A stretch of DNA of 5,484 nt, from positions 1 to 5,484 of the forward strand of contig JAIRZA010000009.1 in the NCBI GenBank assembly GCA_031267475.1. Reading direction: 5' to 3'. This DNA is from Spirochaetaceae bacterium (lineage in GTDB: Bacteria > Spirochaetota > Spirochaetia > Treponematales > Breznakiellaceae). The notes beneath the pieces were generated by a model. The model was not told where the DNA came from. It was given only the letters and a program-made list of their open reading frames with translations, and did no database searches. This document shows, in pieces, positions 1 to 4,591 of this stretch. Numbering within the stretch: the first letter of the stretch is position 1; the number at the start of each line of letters is the position of its first letter. The position numbers and the translations under genes are program-made.

Positions 1-1016
1 TCTAAATCGTGCGCCAAAACATTTTCAAGTGTCCCAACGGATATATTTTCACTCATACCCATCACCGCATTCAACAGCGCGTGATCGCCGATAAAATATC
101 TTGCGTTTGTATGCGGGAGTTTTCCGGTTAAAAGATTACATGGATATATTTTTTTGATGATGAACGCATTTTCCAGCGCTTTAATATATGACTGCACAAG
201 GCTTAGATTTTTTGTATAACGGTTTTTTCGTAAAATCTCTGTTATATTATTTACGGAATTTTCTTTTCCGAGGTTCAGAAAAATTATATTTATAATATGC
301 TCCAGCAATTCAACATTACGAATTTTAGCGCGGCGTATAACGTCGTGCAGTAAAATTGATGAATATATGCCGTTAAGACGTGTATTTATAGTTTTTATGT
401 TTTCATCATTAATGCTGGACAAACCTGAGTATGAATCGTATAAACCGGTGTAGACAGCGGGGAATCCGCCATAACGCATATAGTTGCCAAAATGATCGTC
501 TTCCGAATTTTTAAGCGCCATAGCTCTGTTCAACAAGCCGCTCCCCGGTTTCGCTTCAGGGGCGAAAAATTGTTTGTATTCGGCAAATGAAAAGGGTTTG
601 AAATTTATAACAATATATTTTTTTTCATATTGTGATGAAGTCTTCAGTAAAGGAGCCGCGTCGGATACTGATATGTAAATATCCAGCTTTCTTTTTTGCA
701 ACAGTGTGTTTACAGCTTTTTCCCAGCCGGAGACTTTCTGAATTTCGTCAAGAAACAGGTAATACTTACCGCTTTTACTGGTTCTTTCGTTGATAAAAGT
801 CTCGATTTCATTCGAGGTGCGCGGTACGCCGAAAACCGCGCTTTCAAAATTTAGGCTAATTATATGCTCGTCGTCGATGCCGGACATTTTTAATTTGGAA
901 ATGATTTGATAAAACAAAAACGATTTGCCGCTGTGTCTGATTCCCGCGACCATTTTAACACGCGAATCATTTTCTATGCTTTTTATTTTGTCAAGATAAG
1001 CGGAGCGTTCAAGCAT
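1..1016 (-). CDS. AAA_14 / DUF4143 family ATPase, C-terminus cut by window edge
   Basis: I translated this frame by hand: 338 residues are visible and it is still open at base 1. The N-terminal half is a P-loop ATPase: Walker A GIRHSGKS (residues 25-32), Walker B YYLFLDEIQ (85-93). YGGFP (182-186) and the helical part that follows, ending near ENVLAHDL (331-338), match the DUF4143 C-terminal region usual in this family. Full family members are roughly 380-430 residues, so perhaps 50-90 residues are missing. Two motifs are degraded: where the family usually has a TGS(N/S)-type sensor strand this protein has ISVSDAAPLL (115-124), and the usual LSGR is replaced by SSQYEKK, so the usual Arg is absent. 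The start is ATG at 1016; the ATG at 1020 meets a stop after three codons. No Shine-Dalgarno lies upstream, but a promoter does. It shares the strand of the ECF operon, 58 bases past ecfT. The cellular role of this widespread family is unknown; I propose none. Confidence 0.85.
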   Translation of the reverse strand, partial: MLERSAYLDKIKSIENDSRVKMVAGIRHSGKSFLFYQIISKLKMSGIDDEHIISLNFESAVFGVPRTSNEIETFINERTSKSGKYYLFLDEIQKVSGWEKAVNTLLQKRKLDIYISVSDAAPLLKTSSQYEKKYIVINFKPFSFAEYKQFFAPEAKPGSGLLNRAMALKNSEDDHFGNYMRYGGFPAVYTGLYDSYSGLSSINDENIKTINTRLNGIYSSILLHDVIRRAKIRNVELLEHIINIIFLNLGKENSVNNITEILRKNRYTKNLSLVQSYIKALENAFIIKKIYPCNLLTGKLPHTNARYFIGDHALLNAVMGMSENISVGTLENVLAHDL

Positions 1017-1022
1017 ACATAA

Positions 1023-1051
1023 ACTATAAGCAAAAACGTTTTGGTTTTCAA
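1023..1051 (-). promoter_or_regulatory. Predicted sigma70-type promoter of the DUF4143 ATPase gene
   Basis: On the minus strand, TTGAAA (1051-1046) is followed after exactly 17 bases by TATAGT (1028-1023), each 5 of 6 to consensus. Transcription starting seven bases downstream would begin at 1016, the A of the ATG. There is no ribosome binding site, so the mRNA would be leaderless or nearly so. Alternatively the gene is read through from ecfT, as I see no convincing terminator in the gap. Confidence 0.5.
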
Positions 1052-1074
1052 GACGCTTGCCCGCGCCGCCTTCA

Positions 1075-1635
1075 CTAACAATAGGCTTTTGCCAGCAGCG
1101 CGTTGCTTATTTCGTCTGTACGTTTAAATATGCCGTACAAAAACGGTTTTAGAATGTATTTAATGTTACGCGGTCTTATCCGCATACCCTTTGCCCGCAG
1201 CCCGCATTTTATCTGTTCAAACTCGCGCTGGAGCACGGGAATGAAAGCTACGCAGATGCATACCATGAGTCCCGCGTCTCGCGGATCAATCTTAATTATT
1301 TTTAACGGTATGCAAAAAGTTTCGACGGCGTTCGCAAGCTGCATCGAATTGACGAGGCGTCTAAAACTCTGCGTAATGTTGCAGACAAGAATAAGCCGTA
1401 CAATCACTAACACGCCCTCCTGCCAAGGCCCGACGATTACATTTATTAAGCCCGCCAAAATGATGAAAGGCGCTACCCCGCGCATATAAAGCATGGCGCT
1501 TTTGGGTGAAAGTCGCGTAAATATCATCATGCAGATATTGAATAACGCAAACGCGCCCAGCGCCCAAAAGCCGGAAACAAAAAATACGCCCACGGCGTAA
1601 AACGCCAGAAAAAGAACTTTTAATAAATCTTTCAT
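1075..1635 (-). CDS. ecfT: ECF transporter transmembrane coupling protein EcfT, short form
   Basis: EcfT is the integral membrane scaffold of energy-coupling factor vitamin importers; it links the substrate-binding S protein to the cytoplasmic ATPases through two long coupling helices. The 186-residue product has hydrophobic segments at about 6-40 and 52-88 and a further one near 120-135. FIPVLQREFEQIKCGLRAKGM (starting at 131) is the region of the first coupling motif, with RAKG in the place of the usual ARG. RTDEISNALLAKAY near the C-terminus fits the second motif, with AKA where ARG or ARC is usual, and the protein ends there. Typical EcfT proteins are about 250-270 residues, so this one is short; it seems to lack the usual N-terminal extension with the DPR motif. 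The ATG overlaps the ecfA stop as ATGA (1635-1632), with AAGGA seven bases upstream, supporting this start and translational coupling. Family assignment rests on these motifs plus the adjacent ecfA and S genes. Confidence 0.82.
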   Translation of the reverse strand: MKDLLKVLFLAFYAVGVFFVSGFWALGAFALFNICMMIFTRLSPKSAMLYMRGVAPFIILAGLINVIVGPWQEGVLVIVRLILVCNITQSFRRLVNSMQLANAVETFCIPLKIIKIDPRDAGLMVCICVAFIPVLQREFEQIKCGLRAKGMRIRPRNIKYILKPFLYGIFKRTDEISNALLAKAYC

Positions 1636-2453
1636 GCTCCGTTCCTTCCCACATTGGTAATACTGTCTACAAGTTCGCTCACCGTCCGCGCCGAAGCGTC
1701 AACATCAATGCCGCGCTCTTTAAGGCGCACGATAATGTCCATTATCATGGGCATTTCCAGCGAAAAACTTTTTAGCTTTTCCACGTTGTCAAGCAGCGCG
1801 TCTCGTTTAAACTCGTGCATTATACTGCCTGAAGCCAGTATAAAAATACGGTCGGCGGCCAAAACTTCATCGATGACGTTGGTAACGTAAACTATGGTAA
1901 AGCCTTTTTTGTTGAGGTCCGTGATTATGCCTTGAATATCTTTTTTGCCTTTTGGATCCAGCATCGCTGTCGGTTCGTCAAAGACGATACATTCGCACTG
2001 CATCGCAAGCACGCCGGCGATTGCGGCGCGTTGTTTTTGCCCCATAGACAGCTCAAACGAATCGGTAAAGTTCTCTATTTTCATCATTTTTACGACCGAT
2101 TCGATGCGCTCGTCTATTGCTTTTTGTTCAAGGTCGAGGTTGCGCAACGCAAACGCCATGTCGTCGCGTACTTTTTCGAACACAATTTGATTTTCGGGGT
2201 TCTGAAACACGATGCCTATCGTTTTACGCAGTTCAAGGAATTTCGCCTTGTCGCGGGTGTCTATGCCGTTTACTGTGCAGCAGCCGCGTCCCGGCCGCTC
2301 TATGCCGGCGATTATCCGCGCAAGGGTTGATTTTCCCGAACCGTTGTGTCCGACAATGGCGACAAATTCGCCTTTTTGTATGTGCAGGTTTATGCCGGAA
2401 AGCGCGGGCTTTCCGGATGGATATGTGAAGTGCATATCGGATACAACTATCAT
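1632..2453 (-). CDS. ecfA: ECF transporter ATP-binding protein EcfA with atypical switch residue
   Basis: This 273-residue ABC ATPase would power vitamin uptake by the ECF complex from the cytoplasmic face. Motifs in order: Walker A GHNGSGKST (35-43), the ECF-type Q-loop FQNPENQ (83-89, Q84), signature LSMGQKQR (135-142), Walker B CIVFDEP (155-161) and D-loop MLDP (164-167). Two residues are unusual. The signature has Met137 (codon 2045-2043) where LSGGQ has Gly. The switch His, expected in TH, is Asn192 in VTNVIDEV (codon AAC, 1880-1878), one base from a His codon. ECF ATPases normally work as an EcfA1/EcfA2 pair; only one is encoded here, so this may be the degenerate partner of an ATPase elsewhere, or a homodimer with reduced activity. 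AAGGTGG (2470-2464) lies ten bases upstream of the ATG. The start overlaps the preceding S gene by four bases and the stop overlaps ecfT by four. Length is normal for the family. Confidence 0.93.
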   Translation of the reverse strand: MIVVSDMHFTYPSGKPALSGINLHIQKGEFVAIVGHNGSGKSTLARIIAGIERPGRGCCTVNGIDTRDKAKFLELRKTIGIVFQNPENQIVFEKVRDDMAFALRNLDLEQKAIDERIESVVKMMKIENFTDSFELSMGQKQRAAIAGVLAMQCECIVFDEPTAMLDPKGKKDIQGIITDLNKKGFTIVYVTNVIDEVLAADRIFILASGSIMHEFKRDALLDNVEKLKSFSLEMPMIMDIIVRLKERGIDVDASARTVSELVDSITNVGRNGA

Positions 2454-3034
2454 AGATTTGTTTCCACCTTATATTCTTGTTTTTTAGCTTCCACCGGCGG
2501 AATAAACTCGTTAGTATCTTTACTTTCGAGCAGGAATTTTTTTACCAGCGGGTCTATAAACAGTTTTAATAAAAATATGGAGGCGATTTTTAGCGGTAGT
2601 TTAATCGCGTTGGCAAGTATACGCGCCGGAATAAAAGCCAACGACGCTTTTTTTGTGGTGATCATCAGCCAAAGACTGTTCAGCCCAATATTTACGAAGA
2701 CGGTTACAAGTAAAGACGCGATTATAAGGTGTATCAAAAACTGTTTGTTGTTTTTTGTGTTGTAAAGAAAAAATCCGTATATTAATCCCGCCAAAAACGT
2801 GCTTAACGTGAAGCCGGGGAAAAATACGCCTTTGGGAAACAGCGTCATTCCAACCACATCGCCCAGAGCCGCGATTCCGGCGCACCACCACGGTCCGAGC
2901 AGAATTCCGCATAGTACGATGGGCATAAACCCTATGCCGGTACGCAAAAGCTCGGTCTGTATCGAGATTAGGCGCGAAAGTACAAGAGCCGAAAGCAGCA
3001 AACTCGCGAGCGCGATTTTTTTGACTTTAGACAT
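2450..3034 (-). CDS. FolT-type ECF substrate-binding (S) protein, second copy
   Basis: This 194-residue, strongly hydrophobic protein with about six membrane segments resembles the folate-family S components of ECF transporters, the integral membrane subunits that bind the vitamin. Features typical of that family are RLISIQTELLR (near 21-31), GILLGPWW, GDVVGM and LFPKGVFFPGFTLS followed by GLIYGFFLY. The small-residue N-terminal stretch ALASLLLS suits the EcfT-contacting first helix. By hand alignment it shares about 63% identity (108 of about 172 positions) with the protein encoded immediately upstream, so the two are tandem duplicates. GAGGA (3047-3043) sits eight bases before the ATG, inside the end of the preceding gene, and the start overlaps that gene by eight bases (ATGTCTAA). 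The stop overlaps ecfA in ATGA. Folate is the family-based guess for the ligand; the substrate could differ from that of the sister copy. The C-terminal tail after about residue 170 is hydrophilic. Confidence 0.82.
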   Translation of the reverse strand: MSKVKKIALASLLLSALVLSRLISIQTELLRTGIGFMPIVLCGILLGPWWCAGIAALGDVVGMTLFPKGVFFPGFTLSTFLAGLIYGFFLYNTKNNKQFLIHLIIASLLVTVFVNIGLNSLWLMITTKKASLAFIPARILANAIKLPLKIASIFLLKLFIDPLVKKFLLESKDTNEFIPPVEAKKQEYKVETNL

Positions 3035-3644
3035 GGCGCTCGTCCTCGTTAGTTTCCTGTTTTGGGGAATCGCCGTTTATATTTCCGCTTTCGTTGTCGG
3101 GTATTTGATATTCATTTTCATAACCGCCGCCGGAAGCAAGGAATTTTTTTATTGCCGGGTCTAAAAATAATTTGAGCAGGAATATCGTGCCTACTTCTAC
3201 CGGCAGCAGTATCACGGCGGCGATAACGCGGGCGGAAGCGAAGGCGATGAACGCTTTTTTGTACATTATGACTAGCCAAAGGCTGGTCAATCCTATGTGT
3301 ATGAAAATCAATACTGTGAGTGTGCTGATTATAAGGCGTATTAAAAATTGTTTGTTGTTTTTGGTGTTGTAAAGAAAAAAGCCGTGTATCAATCCGGTCA
3401 GCAGGGCGCTTAATGTAAAGCCCGGAAAGAACGCGCTTTTTGGAAACAGCATCATTCCTATCACGTCGCCGAGTGTGGCGATACCTGCGCTCCACGCCGG
3501 CCCCAGCAGGATTGCGCTCATCATTATTGGAACATACGCGAAACTGATGCGTAAGAACTGTGTTTGTATGGAGATGAGGCGCTCTACGACAATCAAAACA
3601 GCAAGCAGCAGGCTTGCCAAAACAAGTTTATTTACTTTGGACAT
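3027..3644 (-). CDS. FolT-type ECF substrate-binding (S) protein, first copy
   Basis: First gene of the operon, 205 residues, a membrane S component of the folate family of ECF importers. Visible hallmarks are RLISIQTQFLRISFAYVP (near 22-39), AILLGPAW, GDVIGM and LFPKSAFFPGFTLS, then GLIHGFFLY and the segment TKNNKQFLI, which is identical in the sister copy. It differs from that copy mainly in the first helix (one extra residue near 20), in the segment after LR, and in the last third. A 30-odd residue hydrophilic tail rich in Glu, Asp, Asn and Gly follows the last membrane segment and is unlike the tail of the second copy. The start is well fixed: AAGGAGG (3658-3652) lies seven bases before the ATG. 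It is preceded by a long structured leader that probably controls the operon. The ligand is inferred as a folate compound from family membership only. Confidence 0.83.
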   Translation of the reverse strand: MSKVNKLVLASLLLAVLIVVERLISIQTQFLRISFAYVPIMMSAILLGPAWSAGIATLGDVIGMMLFPKSAFFPGFTLSALLTGLIHGFFLYNTKNNKQFLIRLIISTLTVLIFIHIGLTSLWLVIMYKKAFIAFASARVIAAVILLPVEVGTIFLLKLFLDPAIKKFLASGGGYENEYQIPDNESGNINGDSPKQETNEDERHV

Positions 3645-3651
3645 AACAAAA

Positions 3652-3658
3652 CCTCCTT
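3652..3658 (-). promoter_or_regulatory. Strong Shine-Dalgarno of the ECF operon
   Basis: AAGGAGG on the minus strand, seven bases from the ATG at 3644. Six bases upstream of it lies GCGGAC (3670-3665), which can pair locally with GTCC (3675-3672) or with GTCCGC at 3764-3759, so access to this site may be controlled by the folding of the leader. Confidence 0.85.
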
Positions 3659-3769
3659 AGGTTTGTCCGCCGGACGCGCTTTCAAAACGCGCCGCAAATT
3701 TCATTTTCCGGTTTCATAATATTTTGAACCGTTTGTTTGTGTGAGATTTTTGAAAGCAGCGGACAAGCG

Positions 3770-3805
3770 CTACCTGTATTGGAATGCCGGTATTATGGGC
3801 ATCAT
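3770..3805 (-). CDS. Candidate 11-codon leader peptide (uORF) in the ECF leader
   Basis: Within the leader, AAGGAGG (3817-3811) is followed after five bases by ATG at 3805 and an open frame MMPIIPAFQYR ending at TAG (3772-3770). It is a complete translation start: the 7-base Shine-Dalgarno equals the one used by the operon's first gene. The two ATG codons lie inside ATGATGCC, which is fully complementary to GGCATCAT at 3888-3881, so folding would mask the start. The stop is about 125 bases before the first S gene. Nothing in the 11 residues suggests amino-acid attenuation (no runs of one residue). It may regulate the operon through ribosome occupancy, or may be a chance combination of a conserved purine-rich RNA element and ATG. 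Confidence 0.35.
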   Translation of the reverse strand: MMPIIPAFQYR

Positions 3806-3931
3806 GGGTTCCTCCTTGGGTCGGTCCGCGATATGCGGAAATTTCATCAAGGCACCCTTCGGAAATGTGGTCCCGAAAATATGATGCCTAATTTTCAGTC
3901 CGCTTTGAGCGGGCTGTAACTGTATTTTATT

Positions 3932-3960
3932 ATCCTAGCAGTAGTTCTGAAAAAAAGCAA
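3932..3960 (-). promoter_or_regulatory. Predicted promoter of the ECF operon
   Basis: Minus strand: TTGCTT (3960-3955), 17 bases, then TAGGAT (3937-3932) preceded by TGC, giving an extended -10. The -35 matches 3 of 6 and the -10 matches 4 of 6. AT-rich sequence with A6 lies directly upstream of the -35 and could act as an UP element. Transcription would start near 3925, just ahead of the first paired element of the leader, which fits. Confidence 0.4.
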
Positions 3961-3974
3961 GTTTTTTATTCGCC

Positions 3975-4029
3975 GGCGGGATACGCGCCCGCCAGCGGGT
4001 TTCATATCCGCTACGCGGTATTATCCCGC
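3975..4029. repeat. GC-rich nested palindromes in the intergenic region
   Basis: Several inverted repeats share these 55 bases: GGCGGG/CCCGCC (3975-3980 and 3988-3993), an outer GCGGGATA/TATCCCGC pair (3976-3983 and 4022-4029), and AGCGG/CCGCT around GTTTCATAT. They resemble REP-like intergenic elements, and could fold in either transcript. No coding frame with a ribosome binding site is present. No T-tract follows on either strand, so I do not call a terminator. Whether the unit recurs in the genome cannot be seen here. Confidence 0.45.
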
Positions 4030-4052
4030 GAGTCTTCACAACACGAAGGCGT

Positions 4053-4074
4053 GGAGTTTCGCTCCGCAAACTCC
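4053..4074. repeat. 7-bp stem hairpin GGAGTTT/AAACTCC
   Basis: GGAGTTT (4053-4059) and AAACTCC (4068-4074) flank an 8-base loop CGCTCCGC. It sits three bases before the 21-bp inverted repeat and may belong to the same intergenic element. No T-run follows, so intrinsic termination is not supported. Confidence 0.5.
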
Positions 4075-4077
4075 TAA

Positions 4078-4122
4078 GATGAATAGTATACAAAATGCCG
4101 CGCATTTTGTATACTATTCATC
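4078..4122. repeat. Perfect 21-bp inverted repeat with 3-base centre
   Basis: The left arm is 4078-4098 and the right arm 4102-4122; all 21 positions pair and the centre is CGC (4099-4101). Pairing ends exactly there (A4077 faces A4123). The arms are AT-rich, unlike the GC-rich palindromes to the left. Such a perfect palindrome ending 49 bases before a start codon could be an operator for a dimeric regulator, a cruciform, an RNA hairpin, or the remains of a small transposable element. There is no T-tract after it on the plus strand, so it is a poor intrinsic terminator in that direction. Confidence 0.85.
4087..4115 (+). promoter_or_regulatory. Possible promoter of the lipoprotein gene inside the inverted repeat
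   Basis: TATACA (4087-4092) and TATACT (4110-4115) are 17 bases apart on the plus strand; they match the -35 at 4 of 6 and the -10 at 5 of 6. The two boxes fall in opposite arms of the 21-bp inverted repeat, so a protein bound there would block initiation. The start would be near 4122, giving a leader of about 50 bases. The palindrome makes a similar minus-strand reading possible. Confidence 0.28.
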
Positions 4123-4159
4123 ATGGCGGCTGTCTTTACACTCGCCGTAATCTTTTTAC

Positions 4160-4165
4160 AAGGAG
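4160..4165 (+). promoter_or_regulatory. Shine-Dalgarno of the lipoprotein gene
   Basis: AAGGAG lies six bases before the ATG at 4172 and fixes that start; the lipoprotein signal begins right at this Met. Confidence 0.8.
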
Positions 4166-4171
4166 AAGTTT

Positions 4172-4591
4172 ATGAATAAACTAAAATTGAGCATGGCGGC
4201 TCTAATCACCGCTATAGCCCTCTCTTCCTGCGGCGACGCCGCGTCAGACGCGATTGTAGCGGCTGTTGGAAACACTCCAACCAAGGAGGGCACAACGGAA
4301 ACCAACATCGTTGTTACTTTCAAAAACGGCTGGGAAGACACGGCGCCGGCTGAATTGTTGGATGATGATTATACATCTTTCAAATTTTACAGCGGACTTA
4401 CGCCAGCCACGGTCAAAGCCGTTGTAGATACCGCGGAAAACGACGCTTACATTGGGGCGCGCACTGAATGGGAGCGTATCAACATACTTTGGGACAAATA
4501 TAAAAAAGATCTCGAAGTGTCCCAAAATAACGGCGAAGATCCCCCCCCCCCCCCAATGATCCCCTTCCTCCCGAACCTGTTCCTCCTATAG
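4172..4591 (+). CDS. Lipoprotein, N-terminal part ending in poly-C frameshift (OFF reading)
   Basis: The 139-residue product starts with a lipoprotein signal peptide: Lys3 and Lys5, a hydrophobic core, then lipobox LSSC with Cys20 as the lipidated residue. Gly and Asp follow the Cys. Residues about 21-123 are a soluble, acidic, extracytoplasmic segment, with TNIVVTFKNGW resembling the start of an InlB-type repeat. At codon 124 the frame enters 14 C residues, reads five Pro and then MIPFLPNLFLL before TAG (4589-4591). That tail looks out of frame: a Pro-rich linker and repeat domains continue in another frame right after the tract. The intact protein would be a surface-anchored repeat protein of more than 430 residues; its function, perhaps adhesion or contact with a host or other cells, is only inferred from the repeat family. 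The gene diverges from the ECF operon across a long regulatory gap. The alternative to phase variation is a miscounted homopolymer. Confidence 0.85.
   Translation: MNKLKLSMAALITAIALSSCGDAASDAIVAAVGNTPTKEGTTETNIVVTFKNGWEDTAPAELLDDDYTSFKFYSGLTPATVKAVVDTAENDAYIGARTEWERINILWDKYKKDLEVSQNNGEDPPPPPMIPFLPNLFLL
4541..4554 (+). repeat. Homopolymeric tract of 14 C inside the lipoprotein gene
   Basis: Bounded by GAT (4538-4540) and AATGAT (4555-4560). With 14 C the reading frame ends at 4591. With 13 or 16 C it would hit TGA at 4557-4559. With 15 or 12 C, codons continue from AAT 4555 and stay open to 5484. Tracts of this length are prone to slipped-strand mispairing in bacteria and are typical of contingency loci; the same property makes them prone to sequencing error. 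Confidence 0.9.

Larger units (their letters stand above)
3645..3925 (-). ncRNA. Candidate structured 5' leader of the ECF operon, class unknown
   Basis: About 280 bases separate the predicted transcription start (near 3925) from the first S gene. On the minus strand these helices are visible: an outer helix GCGGAC (3903-3898) with GTCCGC (3764-3759); a nested perfect 8-bp helix GGCATCAT (3888-3881) with ATGATGCC (3805-3798); inside it a hairpin TTCGG/CCGAA (3877-3873 with 3862-3858) and a hairpin TCCGC/GCGGA (3839-3835 with 3829-3825), the latter enclosed by GGGT/ACCC (3857-3854 with 3821-3818). Competing pairings exist: CCGCT/AGCGG (3912-3908 with 3904-3900) would consume the outer 5' arm, AGGCA/TGCCT (3889-3885 with 3855-3851) the nested one, and GCGGAC beside the Shine-Dalgarno (3670-3665) can capture the outer 3' arm. 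This is how a riboswitch-like element is built. I do not recognise THF, FMN, cobalamin or SAM consensus blocks. Pairing was found by eye, without energy calculation. Confidence 0.5.

Noticed and set aside
1030..1045. AAAACGTTTT hairpin as terminator between ecfT and the DUF4143 gene.
   Set aside because: The palindrome has practically no loop and a very weak stem, and the sequence is the spacer of the predicted promoter.
3789..3857. TPP riboswitch on the minus strand: GGGTGCC, then GAACC and ATAATACC in about the right order.
   Set aside because: The CUGAGA block and the proper ACCUGAUCUGG core are missing, and the downstream genes are FolT-like rather than thiamine transporters. An Infernal search with the TPP model would settle it.
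3737..3919. A 60-codon plus-strand ORF in the ECF leader.
   Set aside because: It lacks a ribosome binding site, resembles no family, and lies opposite the paired elements of the leader.
3945..3969. A-tract and T-tract around GCAAG as a terminator for either strand.
   Set aside because: The stem would be only A-U pairs without a GC-rich part, so it is not a credible intrinsic terminator; better read as AT-rich sequence around the ECF promoter.
3975..4122. CRISPR array.
   Set aside because: The repeats are inverted and of different sequence; there are no regularly spaced direct repeats and no cas genes.
4123..4179. An 18-codon ORF starting ATGGCGGCT just after the 21-bp inverted repeat and overlapping the lipoprotein start.
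   Set aside because: No Shine-Dalgarno precedes it and the AAGGAG inside it serves the lipoprotein gene; probably chance.
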